Under the pieces are notes generated by a model. It ran no database searches and had not been told where the DNA came from. It was given only the letters and a program-made list of their open reading frames with translations. A DNA stretch of 64,000 bases from Haberlea rhodopensis. Its lineage: Eukaryota; Streptophyta; Magnoliopsida; Lamiales; Gesneriaceae. Numbering within the stretch: the stretch's first letter is position 1; every line of letters begins with the position of its first letter. Positions 33,973 through 45,586 of this stretch are shown one piece after another. The stretch spans positions 10,879,235 through 10,943,234 of the forward strand of contig CAJQUN010000004.1 of the NCBI GenBank assembly GCA_907163345.1, in the 5' to 3' direction. Position numbers and translations under genes: made by a program.

Positions 33973-34710
33973 ATGGCATCTTCTTCTACTAGTGTCGTGG
34001 TGGTAGTGCTCCTCAAATCCACATATAGTACAAGAAAGGTATGATTATATTGCCGACTTCGATGATGTGCATGATATTCTTGAAGAAGCGCACCAAATTG
34101 CAGAACCTGCCCCTTCCCAAGATCCGCAGCAAGGTGGGTCATCCACAACTACTACAGTTGCTAGCCGCACAAGTAACCGTCCCCAAACTAAGCAATGTTT
34201 GGGATCATTTTGATGTCGAGGCAAAACCAGGTACGAACGAATATATTGTTGTTTGTAAAATATGTAAAAGCACTAATAATTATCAAAAAGACGGTTCCGC
34301 CGGAGGTACCGGAACTTTTAAGAAACATTTAGTTAAGAAACATAATTTTGACGAGGTTACTCTACAATCAATAGGTAGGGAACCAACACAACTTCAAATT
34401 AATCCTCAAACTTGCACTAATTTTATTTTATCACCTGCAAAAAATCAGGTGTCACTAGTTCGCTTTGTTATTAGATGTGAACTTCCGTTTTGCTATCTGA
34501 ACAAGACAACTTTATTGAATTTGCTTCTGATATCCAATCTGGTTTTAAATATAATTCTAGACACACTTTGTGAAAAAATTGTATGGATGTGTTTGTTGAT
34601 TATTGTCGATCTTTAAAAGTGCATAATAAGTTTAACAACTGATATGTGGACGAACAATAAACAAATTTCATTTCTTGTTGTTACTTGTCATTAGATTGAT
34701 GATAACTGGT
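33973..34710 (+). pseudogene. hAT transposase N-terminus with BED zinc finger, broken
   Basis: The ATG at 33973 (MASSSTS) starts a frame that shifts at least twice. In 34041-34616 the BED finger reads SNVWDHFDVEAKPG, then C-K-IC, then GTFKKHLVKKH, giving the C-x2-C...H-x4-H ligands. Around 34625-34710 a further block (SLTTDMWTNNKQ, then a VVTCH segment and DDNW) matches the start of the hAT catalytic region. The frame ends where LTR-like sequence begins at 34711. BED fingers of hAT transposases bind element ends. Confidence 0.82.
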
Positions 34711-36390
34711 TGTAGCAAAAATGAATTTTATCACGTGAAGAAATACATTCTCGATATATACGTTAGACACAAGAATTGGATACACTCGACATAATCAGCT
34801 CTAATTGAGCGAAAGACACTCTACATAATCAGCTCTGAACCGATTAGCCATTTGAAAGACATTTTAAATATATGCAAGTAAAGTAAATAAACAATCAGGT
34901 AAATAAATGCACTAAAGTAAATAAGACAAGCATTTGTTTCTGGAAGTTCGAAGCACAACGCTTCTACGTCTCCCCTTCTTCCACCTCATGGAAGGATACA
35001 CTAGAAGACTTTGATTTATACAACTCTTTGTACAAACTTGATCCAGTTGGGCATTCCCCATCCAACTAGAACTCCTAGCAACTCAACTATGTATGTTCTT
35101 TAATGTCTCACATACAAAGATCTCTCAATCGGTTGTGATGAATAATCAACCGTTACAATGATATACATTCATATATTAAGCTCTCAAATACAATGAATAG
35201 AGTGAATATCTATGGCACAAATGATTTCTAACTAGATCTGATATAGCAAGGTAAGTGGTGCCTAAAATCTGGGTTTGCTCTCTTTCAAGCTGTTATCTTC
35301 TTTGTAAGCTGCCCTTTTTGAATCCCAATGGTTTGTTTTTATCTTGCTTGGATTGATCTTCAATCACCTTATTTGAGCTTCCAAGACTTGTATATATATC
35401 CCCATACAATGATATATGCGTTAAGACATAAGAATATGCCCGTTGGAAAAGGTTCTGCACCATTCCCGAGCTTGCAGCGGTCATATTCTGGTTTCTGGGC
35501 TCTTTGTATTTCGGACCGGACTGGCGGGATCAGCCTTGTACAGATCAGTCTGGCCGGATCAGCTTGGACAGATCAGTCTGATCGGATCGGCTTGGACAGA
35601 TCAGTCTGGCCGGATCAGTCTTCTGGACAGATCAGTCTGGTGCAAGACAAGCTTGATACAAAACAGCTTGATAAACTTGCTCTTCAGATCTGTTGCTTGT
35701 AGCTCTCGATTCTTTGATTTCTGGGCAAAGTGATCTATATGAAAGTTGTATTCATTTCTCTTAGCTTTCCACGGAATCAAGAATCGCTCTATTTCGAGTT
35801 TGTATGAGAGAGTTATGCTTGAAATACATGGTGATGGTCCTGTTGTATGTTTGCTGGATGCAGCAGCACATTGAGTGACTTGCAGAAGCTTTTTGTCCAT
35901 CTTAACGTCCGATTCAGTCTTTGACTTTCAAAGATGATTTGTAGATCTTTATCTTAGCTTTCCAACCCATACTGAATCGTCTCATTCCTATAAGCGAGCT
36001 AAGAGTTATGTCCAACAGACTGACAGTTGCTTGCTGTAACAGCTTGCTGTTTCTTCGCGGTATAGCTTGATCTTGCAGGCGTCTTTCCTTGATAACATTC
36101 GAACTAGCCGATCTGTTGTGAAATATGACTTTTAGTATTTTGAGTTGGCTGTTCAACCTCTTTTGAAGCACGCCATTTCGATATCCGAGCTATGAGATAT
36201 GATCGAAACAATCCGCTCTGCCAGGATTTTAGTCTTGGTCCAGCTTGATATTTTCAAGCTACTTCTTTGTAATTCATCAAGCTCTTAATTATGATCTATG
36301 AACTGCACACTTGATGAAATATGTTAGCAACACAATAACAAGTTTTGTTAACATCAAAACTAAGATTATTCGGGTTTCCATAACCCAACA
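34711..36390 (-). repeat. LTR-like insertion in the hAT element, minus orientation
   Basis: Read on the minus strand it begins TGTTGGGTTATGGAAACCCG at 36390 and ends CATTTTTGCTACA at 34711, so TG...CA ends are present. The start resembles long-LTR plant Copia elements of the SIRE/Maximus type, an assignment made from memory of the motif. It contains GATCAGTCTGG-type repeats (35515-35645). No 5-bp duplication was found (CTGGT before, AATAC after), so one side may be deleted. Confidence 0.6.
35515..35645 (+). repeat. GATCAG-rich repeat cluster, units of about 32 bp
   Basis: Units of the type ACAGATCAGTCTGGCCGGATCAG occur about four times with small length changes. GATC is the common core. Confidence 0.8.
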
Positions 36391-37394
36391 AATACCACAT
36401 TCAATATTTGTACGTCTCTACGTACTAGTTCAAGACAACAAGAATATATCATTCAATGCGTGTAACCATAATACATTTGCCTATGCTCGTAGGCTACACG
36501 TACCTAATTGTCTAATTGTAAGAGCTACACCTTGCCTTTGCTCCGAGGTACGATGAATTCACACGCTACATACATCAGTAATTCATGATCCATCATGTGC
36601 ACACTACTCATTTTCAAGCACGGATTAAAAAATCAAAATATATCATATACCCATGATGATTCACTATGCAAAAGACTCGGGCAAAGCGTACGTCAAAATC
36701 GCAACAAAAAAAGAATTTTTTTAAAAAATAAGCCTTCGGCGATCGTTCGTCAGCCCATGTTTTTGTTGCGTGGAGTAACTGCCCTCGACGATCGATCGCT
36801 GCTTCACTGGCGATCGATCGTCACCTACGATTTTCAGAAAAACAAAGTCGTGATCCATGTCGATTTCGACCCAAAAGCTCTACCAACCCAATCCTAACCA
36901 CAATCAAACATCATTGAGTGCTAGACAAGGATCATAACATCATTTCTATCAAAAGGATCCAACAATAATTCAAGATTTGCAAAACCTAACATAACAACTA
37001 AAACATCTTCAAAACCATACCAAAATCTACAAAAAACACATTCAAAAACCCGAGTTTCAAATACTCGTACCAAAACTCTTTAATAACAAAAGTGCTCAAT
37101 AATTTATCTCTCATTCAATCAATTCATCAACACAAATATACACCAACATATACATTTATCTCCAAAGTCATGCTCTCTTAATTTATTACATTAGCTTCAC
37201 AATTAAATTGCTCAATCTCATGGTTAATTCACATAATCCATTTCAACCATTGTTCAATTAAAATCATGACTCAATTTCGAAGTTCAACCACACATGCTTT
37301 ATTTCAAAACCGATTCTTAAAGCAAAAAATGGTAATTCCTCATAGTTATCCCTTAATTCAATTTAAGCATGATAATTAAATTTCAGGCATCACA
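36391..37394 (-). repeat. Truncated minus-strand LTR related to the 19748-22335 family
   Basis: Its minus-strand start (37394 downward) is TGTGATGCCTGAAATT, close to the TGTGATGCCCGG start of the LTR at 19748. It holds three GATC palindromes (about 36738-36822) like that LTR. It is cut at 36391 by the LTR-like block 34711-36390. About 1 kb remains of a 2.6-kb LTR. Confidence 0.62.
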
Positions 37395-37797
37395 AATCTA
37401 CTGAGGAGTCTTGACAGAAAGAAGCTGAGAGGAAGCAGAATGACATCTACCACGTCGAACGAGTTGCAGTTCTTCTTGGGTCAAATATTCATAACAGATG
37501 AAAATTTTGACGTACAGGAGTGGTGAAAGGAAAACGCTAGACAATATCATATCTTAGCCAAAATGCCGAGAGACGTTTTTGCGGTTCAAACATCCAGTGT
37601 CGCATCGGAGTCTGCCTTCTCACGGCCAAATCATTGGAGATCATAGAAGTTGTCTTAATGCAGAATCATTGTGCATGCTTACATTACTCAAAAATTGGTC
37701 GATGCTGAGAGAAAGAATAAAAGACAAGGAGGAGTCGACGAGTTTGGCAACCAAAGTTCTAAAGAAGAAGAAGAGGAGTATTCGAAAACTAGATTAA
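37395..37797 (+). pseudogene. hAT transposase C-terminal dimerisation domain, frameshifted
   Basis: Two frames together give the hAT C-terminal dimerisation domain (PF05699 type): NELQFFLGQIF, then EWWKENARQYHILAKMPRDV with a TGA in the EWW block, then FAVQTSSVASESAFS, and after a frame change IIGDHRSCLNAESL and CMLTLLKNW. The C-terminus is basic and ends at 37797. Hallmark residues of the domain are present, but the stop and frameshift exclude function. Confidence 0.85.
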
Positions 37798-38263
37798 TCA
37801 ATTATGATGAATAATGTAATTGTTTATTAATTTCAAATACTTTAGTTTTTACCTCATGTTTTTCATATTCAATAAACTATGTATTTTTCTATCACAATTC
37901 ATGTATGATGAACATAATTTGAAATCTCAAAAAATAAAAAATAAAAATTACAAAAAAAAGTTCAAAATTAAAAAAAAAAATAGTATTTACTAGTCCGGTT
38001 CCAGGTTGGAACCGGAACCGGTCCAGTCTTCCGATCCGGATCATCGGATGGGACTAGTTCCATGGCCTGGGCCATGGAACCGGAACCGGATAAGTCCGGT
38101 TGGGAACCAGATTTGATACGGTTCCAAACCTGGGTGTGCTGAAACTGATTGGTCCGATCTAGAACTAGTTCAATCCGGTCTGATAACACCTTGAGCTGCT
38201 GATGATTGGTGCAGTATATACATTCGCCAAGCTGATATAGTTGCTTGGCCAACTACTCTTGGC

Positions 38264-38660
38264 TTGATGATAGGTCATTGGCTCGTATATGCTTCACCTT
38301 TTAATTGTACTTCTATGGATCTTTACATTGGATCTTCCCTTGGTTTTGGGTTTGCTAAATTAGTGTTCAATCCTTGCACTAAGGTGGGAAACATAGTGTT
38401 TGGGATTCAGGGCTATTTGAGTATGATCAAGATGGGATTTGTCTTTAGCGTTAAAGACTGTAATGTTGCTATGGATATGCGCACGAATGTTTGATGAAAT
38501 GACGTGAGAAGTGCAACTTTCTGGACTATAATTGTGCGTGTTGTGAAATGGTTGGTTTGAAGGAAGGTAGGAATTTGTTTGATGAAATGCCTGAGAAGGT
38601 GACATTGTTTTGGCAATCAATAAAGTGCCAGTCACTTGTTTCGTGACATCGAGGATGCTT
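38264..38660 (+). pseudogene. Probable PPR-protein fragment
   Basis: Around 38320 a DLYIGSSL segment and around 38570-38600 the segment NLFDEMPEKV resemble pentatricopeptide repeat proteins, in which (R)xFDEMPE(R/K)(D/N)VV is a hallmark; a second, frameshifted RMFDEM lies near 38487-38505. The rest is not readable in one frame. PPR proteins edit or process organellar RNA. The short match leaves room for doubt. Confidence 0.5.
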
Positions 38661-39060
38661 GCAAAGAACTAGACCAACATAAAGACACTGATGGTAAACT
38701 TTATGCTAACAAGATATGGGACAGAGGGTGAGAGGTGGTCATTTTACTGACGATGCATGTGAGCATTGTATTCTCGCCTTGAGGACAACGTGAATTTTGA
38801 AAAGGCGTTGAAAGTTATGACCCCAAATCCAATGGGCCTAATCCATGATGATAATAAGAAGTCCATAACTAAATTAGTGCCTTTTAGAAGGAGATGGGGG
38901 AAATTTATGTGAGGGAGTTAGGCATTAAAGGGTGAGTGGGGTTGGGTAGTGGGGATCATTCGATATTTGTTAAGAATTAGTTACTAGCAAGGTGCTAGGG
39001 AGTTTTACATGAGATTCTCTTGGGTTTGTATCGTTTAATTTCATTCAATCAATATAGCTA

Positions 39061-39136
39061 TTTCCATTCATCTTGTTCCTTCAATTTTAAAGTGCTTAAT
39101 TATCGCATACTTACTTCCGTAGATCCATTAAACCTA
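39061..39136 (+). repeat. 76-bp sequence shared with 32207-32283
   Basis: Direct repeat of the block upstream of the PDS5-like fragment, 6.85 kb away. Together the two copies bracket the PDS5 fragment, the hAT composite and the PPR fragment. Confidence 0.85.
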
Positions 39137-39749
39137 ACTCGGTGTCCTTCAGAACATCTACACAATACTTCTAGTGTCTGTTTTTTACTCAAGGGAAAAA
39201 TCATCGAAGGGACATTTCTCTGACTACCGATCCATGCAGCCAGAGGATCCACAACGGTTCCCCCGCTTCTCAATCTAAGATACACAATTGGCAACCGCTC
39301 TAGCGACAGAAAACGCTCGAAAACAACCCCGAACCCTGCACTGAAAGTTTGCAGCTTATAAATATACAAAATCAATTTTTTTATTTCATCTAGCCGCACT
39401 TAAAAACCATCAAGGGACTTTCATAGGGGGTTTCGAACAATCCCCAGACCTAGTTGCATGCAAGTTATCAATTTTTGTTTCTTGTATCCCCCTACAAGTC
39501 ACCTGTAATATAGATTCCATAATCTCATGCAAAATCTCGAGTACACTTGTTTATCCGTTCTTTGCTATATGACCATTCAGACCATTCAGAATATGTCCCA
39601 TCATACAAAACATGGTAAACATTGTACATCTGCTTATCCTTGAAAGGGATGGATTTGATGCTGCCCCGAACCCTTAGATAAAATCGATATTTGAAATATT
39701 CACATCCAAGAGTTACAGCCATGACATTGCCCGTGTGGATTGGAACCAC
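39100..39749 (-). pseudogene. Unrecognised exon-like sequences
   Basis: On the minus strand an open segment begins after an acceptor-like AACTTTCAG (near 39345) and ends at a donor-like GAAGTAAGTATG (near 39115). It codes for about 75 residues including SGGTVVDPLAAWIGSQRN. A second open segment at 39749-39525 includes GCEYFKYRFYLRVRGSIKS. I do not recognise the protein. The splice-like edges suggest pieces of a spliced gene, and their company with other gene fragments suggests they are remnants. Confidence 0.4.
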
Positions 39750-40164
39750 ACTCCTGTTGAAATTGGAACTTCAAATGTATTCTAGGACGATGAAAAACAT
39801 GGTCGACACCCATTTAGAATATACAACAAATGGTGCTATGTCATCATATATGATTCCTACATATTCGAATTGTACAACTAAATCACATTATTCTAAAATC
39901 CCTCTTCCTTTCCCTCATAAAAAACAGCAGTAAAATAAGTAGTCAAAACTCAAACTTAAAAAAAAAAAAAAAAATTAACAAAGCTGCCCAAGCAACCAGA
40001 AGTTAGTACCGTAGTCAACAATACCAGCGAATCGTAAACTCTTTTCCTTGCGTGGATCCTATTTTGATGAAAACTTGATGGTTTCTTTGACTATGCTCTT
40101 CTCATGTCATACACATGAAGTGAGCAAACTTATCCCACCAAATTTGACTTTGCATCTCTTATTT

Positions 40165-40600
40165 TTTACTTATCCTAAACCAGAGTTAGTCCCAGACTAC
40201 GGTCTGAGCAATTGATGACCAAGAGAAGATGAGGAATTTGATGACAAATCAATCCTAGTATTAGATCCAGATGATGATGAATGAATAGTTGAAAGGGGCA
40301 CCCTTAGTCCGAGCCGATACATGCCCTATAGCTGCATGGGTGACAGTTGTGGATATAACAGTTGATTACCGTGATACCCAGAAGCTAAGGGCTGTTGAGT
40401 TCCTCGAATTTGTAGCATATTATTTCCGTCTAAGATGGCAGGACCAACGACAGGTAGGCACACAGTTTGAGAAATGAATGTCGCTCCAAATTGTGCTGAC
40501 AATCCTCAGCCGTGTTCTTTCCATCTGTCACATTCTCTCATTAATAATGTCTCCACTTCTGCAAATTGCTTTAACTTCGGATATAATCTCTTGAACTGAA
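40165..40600 (-). pseudogene. SWI3C: SWI3C C-terminal fragment, broken
   Basis: On the minus strand an acceptor-like TTTTTTTCAG near 40598 is followed by FKRLYPKLKQFAEVETLLM and RECDRWKEH, a block I recognise from the C-terminal leucine-zipper-like part of plant SWI3C, a core subunit of SWI/SNF chromatin remodellers. A stop follows. Then come a GPAILDGNNMLQ segment, a proline/glutamine/serine-rich tail (SGYHGNQLLYPQLSPMQL), and a final SGTNSGL before 40170. The retained intron-exon edge argues for DNA-level duplication or capture, not a retrocopy. Only the last about 130 codons are present. Confidence 0.78.
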
Positions 40601-40990
40601 AAAAACATAAAAGTTTAAGTGTCATGAATTCGGCCACGTCCTATATATAGATGTAGTTTACTCGCACCAAGCACAAGAAACATGTATGTAAATGTAATGT
40701 ATCTATTGGTCAATGCTTTAATTTTCATCTTGATCGATCGATTGAATCGAAGTACGAAAAGGTTGATTGAAGTGTGAGATCAGTCCAAGACTAAAGCCGA
40801 GCAACTAGCTGCTGCATGATTGGACGTTTCTATCTTACCGCGCTCCCCTACTCCTAACAAGTAACAAGTTACAAGCATGTGGGAGGAAAGAATTAATATT
40901 TCAAACATTTTCCGACATCTGAGTAAAGTAATGCTCCAACTGGCCCATTAATGGCCCATCTTCGAAAGCCCAACTTGTTACCACGTCTTA
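40601..40990. other. Intergenic DNA upstream of YIF1
   Basis: No gene seen. Contains an isolated TTGATCGATCGATTGAA palindrome (40731-40747). Probably part of the YIF1 promoter. Confidence 0.4.
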
Positions 40991-41949
40991 AAAGTGAGAA
41001 CTGAGAACCCATCAACAGAACTGCGAATCCAATTTTCATCGCCTGAAAGAGACAATCAGAATTCACTTCAATTTGTCGATTGGTACACTTCTGTTCTTTC
41101 TCATTTTTTTATTATTATTATTTTCTATGTTAGATTTATCCTGAGAGATCGTGTGTTTGGAACCCAAGCGTTGTGCCCCGCGTGCCCGCCGGATCCAAGT
41201 TTGCACGGGTCCTCCGCTCCGTATCGATTATTCAAGGATTCGATCTGCATAGCAATTACTGTTGGTATGAAGATCTGTTGATGTTATTGCGCGTTTCATA
41301 GTGCTGCAGCAGGACTGTATGCATTAGGCAAATTAAGCAGTTGCGTATATTTTTCTTGTTTTTTTTTTTTAGTTAGAATTTTGGAATGTGGGTGGGTTGT
41401 TTAAAGTTTATACATTTGAGCCTCGTCATCTTAAGTTTTTGTGGTAGATAACAAGCAGCGATTTTATTTGAAAAAATATCTACTATTTTAAGTTACTTCT
41501 AGACCAAGAAAAGATAGTTATTTTGAGTCTTGTTCGATGTCTTGAGATTTTGATCTAGGAGATTGTTTTGTTTTCCTGAAAAGCGTGGGTTGCAGTATTA
41601 GTTTCTGAATTGGAAGGATTTGGTTCTAAAATTTTCCCAATTTAAGTCTTCGATTTGAAATCTATGCGTGTTCTAGATGGATTATTTTAAAAATAACCTT
41701 TGTTTTGTTTGACAAAGATTGAAATGTAAGATTTTCAATTTTTAACATTTATTTGAACTTTGTTTTTTTGTACGAAGGCCATTTTGCAAAAGGTTTTTAA
41801 AGAAAGGCCATCTTTTAGAATATTAGATCCATCACGGTAAAAAAAATACTTTTAACATGTCTCTACGGTGATTACTTATCTCTCCTTTTATGGATCCCCT
41901 TTTCTTTATGACCTAAATTATCATATTGCAGAGTTTTCCTGATTTCCAG
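40990..41949 (+). promoter_or_regulatory. YIF1 5' leader with a probable intron
   Basis: The coding start lies 18 bases after an acceptor-like ATATTGCAG (ends 41931). A donor-like TTGGTATGA near 41265 would give a leader intron of about 667 bp and a first non-coding exon around 41000-41264. This is inferred from splice signals only. Confidence 0.5.
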
Positions 41950-43399
41950 ATGTATGATAATATTGGACCACAGACTGGGGTGCCTAGACCACCTATCACG
42001 CAGCCAAATCCTTTTGGGAATACGTTCTATGGTGCAAGTTCAGGATTCATTAGAGGTGGACTAGGTGCTTATGGAGAAAAAATTTTAGGATCTAGCTCCG
42101 AATATGTGCAAAGCAATGTAAGTAGCGTATGGGATAATCACCAATCATTTGTCTAAGCTTTTGTGATTGGGTATGGTCGTTGCTTGTTGTCTGAGAAGAA
42201 GATTAGTTATCACTGTGTACAATTCCCCCACGATATAAATTTTTTCAGCTTTGGCTTTCAATTATTGTTGTAAACAGATTAGCCGGTATTTTTCCGACCC
42301 TCAGTACTATTTCCAAGTCAATGAGCATTATGTGAAGAACAAATTGAAGGTTGTTCTTTTCCCATTCCTGCACAGGGTGAGATATCAATATCCTCTAAGA
42401 TACTTGTAAATGCATGTTTTTCCTTAGAGAGTAGTTTTCACTTTGTTTTGGTGTTCGATAGGGCCATTGGACAAGAATTACAGAGCCTGTTGGTGGAAGG
42501 CTCTCATATAAGCCTCCAATTTATGATATCAATGCCCCGGACTTGTATATTCCGTTGATGGCATTTGGAACCTATGTTGTTCTTGCTGGTTTATCATTAG
42601 GTCTTCATGGAAAGTAAGTTCATCATTTATTCCCATATATGTTGGGTCGGTTTCATTTTCTTTTCTTTTTTTTTTTCCCGATGATTCAACATAGTTATCA
42701 AATGTTCATGAATATTGAGTTTCACGAAGCAAGTTTATTGAGTTAATGATATACGCATTTGACCTTTCAAAAACGTTAATTTTCTTTGTTATACCATGTT
42801 TAAACTCTTTGTTGATCAATCTCAATTTCTCAAAGTATACCGTGCCTCTGCTAGGTGATTTATTCTATATTTGATTTTTCTTCTACAGCTGAAGCAACGA
42901 GTGTATTGTCCTGTGTTGACTCTTCAATTATCCCCATTTATCTCTCTTTTAGCCCACTAACCATCATTAGAATTCCTCGTCACTACCTAATAATTGCACA
43001 TCCATTGCCAGGTTTAGCCCCGAAGCTGTAAACTGGCTTTTTGCCAAGGGGGTTGTAGGCTGGACTTTTCAAGTGGCCCTTCTGAAAATGACACTGTTCT
43101 CATTGGGTAGCGGAGAGGCACCATTGCTCGATATTGTGGCGTATGCCGGATACACTTTTACAGGAATCTCTCTAGCTATTTTGGGAAAAATCTTTTTGAG
43201 ATACGCATACTACTTCATGTTGCCATGGACGTGTTTGTGCATGGGAATTTTCTTGGTGAAGACTATGAAGAGGGTTCTTTTTGCAGAAGTGAGGACTTAT
43301 GATTCGAGCAAGCATCATTATCTTCTGCTCTTCATTGCCTTGGCACAATTTCCACTGCTCATTTGGCTTGGAAACATTAGTCTTAATTGGCTATTTTGA
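41950..43399 (+). CDS. YIF1: YIF1 family Golgi membrane protein, 4 coding exons, 268 aa
   Basis: YIF1 pairs with YIP1-type proteins and Rab GTPases in ER-to-Golgi vesicle transport. Coding exons: 41950-42117, 42278-42376, 42462-42613 and 43012-43399 (stop TGA), all with GT/AG edges and matching phases; total 807 nt. The protein starts MYDNIGPQTG, has a proline/glycine-rich cytosolic head (NPFGNTFYGASSGFIRGG), then the highly conserved plant block YFSDPQYYFQVNEHYV and GHWTRITEPVGGRLSYKPP, followed by about five hydrophobic segments and a C-terminal LGNISLNWLF. Length equals the plant family norm of about 270. No lesion seen, so likely functional. Confidence 0.96.
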
Positions 43400-43692
43400 A
43401 CTGTGTATTGTCTTCATGTTTGCTGCAGAGGAACACACACTGTGTTAAATATGGATGGCAGTATTACAATGCAATTTCATTAGTTTGTGTCACGATTCTT
43501 GTCTTCATTCGTTGAATATGTCTGAATCATTTGTTTATTTTTATACTATGTAAGATACTCATCACAAAGTCCGCTGAAAAAAAAAGTCAGGGCTTTAGAC
43601 CTGACGGCTGAAACTTGGCTAGATATTTGAATGAAAGTAATTTGGAATCAAAGTTTTTTAATTTTTAGTTGGAAAATTAGTTTAGTTGTACG
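43400..43692 (+). other. YIF1 3' flank
   Basis: Untranslated and intergenic sequence, no strong AATAAA match noted. No gene seen. Confidence 0.4.
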
Positions 43693-44205
43693 TAGGGATA
43701 GCAACATAGCAACGGGGCGGGTTTGACCAAACCCATGACCTGCCCCATTACACATAAAACCCGAACCTGCCCAGCCTTGGGTCCAATTTTATTTTAGAAA
43801 AAAAAAAATTAGCTATAAATCAATTTTGAAACACAAAAAATGAGTTTTGTGATAGAATTTCATGTTTTTCTATAGTTTATAATATGCATTGAAAACTATT
43901 TTTAAGCTACCAAATATTTATTAATTTGCTCTTATTTCCTTCAAAATGTCAACTTTCTTAACATGAACATATGAGTTTTGATATAAAATTAAATAATTAC
44001 GCTTTATTGTTCAATCAAGAAGTGAAATGTATAATCAATATTAAATGTTTTTTTTAAAGAAAAATTAAAAATGTATAGTGGGGCTGGTTCGGCCAATCCT
44101 AGGCCCCGCCCCACTTTCAAACCCGATTGAAGCAAGTCCAGACCAGCCCCGATGGGACGGGTTTAATGCGGGTCCAGGTTTGGACCTGTCCCATTGCCAT
44201 CCTTA
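43693..44205. mobile_element. hAT-type MITE (513 bp), TSD GTTGTACG/GTTGTCTG
   Basis: Ends TAGGGATAGCAA and the complement TAAGGATGGCAA form inverted repeats. Both subterminal regions are rich in GGGGCGGGTT and CCCGCCCC words, as in common plant hAT MITEs. The flanking 8-mers GTTGTACG (43685-43692) and GTTGTCTG (44206-44213) match at 6 of 8. The centre is AT-rich with no ORF. Confidence 0.78.
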
Positions 44206-44340
44206 GTTGTCTGAATGATTTTATTAGTATTTTAGAACAAAATTATCAGAATTTCAAATATTTTATTCAAATCAAATTTCTCTGACGCAGTTAAATACCA
44301 AAATTCCTAAAGTCTATAACTAGATTTACAAGCATGCTTA

Positions 44341-44475
44341 TACCTGATCTAAGTAACGTAAATTAAAGAAGCATAAGGTAAAAATGAGGATTTATTAATC
44401 TAATTTAATTTGTTACCATGGCCTTTTGCCATTTTTACGTTTTGCTTCTTTAATTTACATCAAATAGATCAGGTA
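44341..44475. mobile_element. Hairpin MITE (135 bp)
   Basis: TACCTGATCT...GTAAATTAAAGAAGCA at the left is the inverted complement of TGCTTCTTTAATTTAC...AGATCAGGTA at the right, leaving a loop of roughly 60 bases. The flanks TTA and TAG allow a TA duplication. Confidence 0.75.
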
Positions 44476-45181
44476 TAGTTTCAATTTTTGTTATCTTTCT
44501 GAGCAAACAATTGAGACCAGAGCACTTTATATACTATCCTGATATCTTTTTGCATGGCGGGTGACGGCAGGGCCAATACAAAACAATCATGGACGGCACA
44601 GTGGCTCATGAAATTTGATAATTCATACTTTTAAGATGGAATATGAGGATTTGGATGAGTAGTTTTCTGTGTTTTATGTACTGTTTCTGCGAAACATTGG
44701 ATGATAAAGGAAGAAGAGACGAAGATCTGTTAGTTTACCCACTGATGCAGATCCATCATTCAAAAAGAAGATGTATTTCATTCAAGGTAAGTATTCTGTA
44801 TTCATATAAGCAATATACTCCACCCGTAGAAGTTTTTGTTCTAACTAAGCTTTAATTAGACAATGATGGTGTTTGACAAAATTTATTTTATATAATTTAC
44901 AAGTTCTTCTGCACCTCATAACTTGTTATAGGAGCTTATAAATTATAATATTGTATATATTAAGAATAAGTTGCTAAGATATTAGGTTACAGATAGCATA
45001 ACTAAAAAATGTTGATATTTTTAGTATTACCCTCATGCTAGCATTTCGTTACCCGACAAAGCTAGCGATTGTTAACGGCTGCAACTTTACTAAATAATCG
45101 GTGTGTGAATGAAATCAATAGTTTCTGCAGTCGAAGATCCGGTAAAAATCATGCAATTGTGGCAATGCTAAGATGTATGAA
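44476..45181. other. Intergenic DNA before the TTTTG Copia element
   Basis: AT-rich. A short open frame at 44643-44855 is not recognised. Nothing else supported. Confidence 0.4.
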
Positions 45182-45186
45182 TTTTG

Positions 45187-45586
45187 TGTTGGCAAGGTGG
45201 CTCTTTCCATCATTGATATGGTGAGAGATGGCTTGCAAGGTGTCCAATGGTTGAGACACATTGCTAGCCATTTGTCAAGAATTGGTAGAAGTTCAAACTC
45301 AAAATGATAATGGCTTCCGAGGGATTGTCACATATATAAACCCATCTTCCCTCACTTCACAAACTATACCCTCAATCTGAAATCACTCTTCATATAACAA
45401 GCTTTTAAGTTTATGTACCAATATATTGAGTTCTGAAGTGATCTTGGAGAGTTTGTAATTCTCATCTCAAATTTCTAATAAATTGTGTTTGTCCCCCGTA
45501 GACGTAGGCAATTGTCGAACCATATAAATTCTTGTTCTTGTGTGTGTATGATATATGCACTTTATTTTGGGTATTCTTGCACAACA
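45187..45586 (+). repeat. 5' LTR of the TTTTG Copia element (400 bp)
   Basis: Starts TGTTGGCAAGGTGG and ends TTGCACAACA. A TATA-like ATATATAAACCC lies near 45331-45343. Confidence 0.92.

Larger units (their letters stand above)
33785..38115 (+). mobile_element. hAT-family DNA transposon remnant with nested LTR sequence
   Basis: A BED zinc finger and early transposase sequence (33973-34710) and a hAT C-terminal dimerisation region (37395-37797) lie in the same orientation, 2.7 kb apart. The material between is LTR-like sequence of two kinds (34711-36390 and 36391-37394), and the central transposase is missing. The 3' side (37980-38115) is made of GGAACCGG-type repeats, common in the subterminal parts of plant hAT elements. 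Exact ends and the 8-bp duplication were not found, so the limits are approximate. Confidence 0.72.

Noticed and set aside
38900..39000. Helitron 3' end suggested by CTAGCAAGGTGCTAG hairpin
   Set aside because: No CTRR terminus at the required distance and no matching 5' TC end was found.
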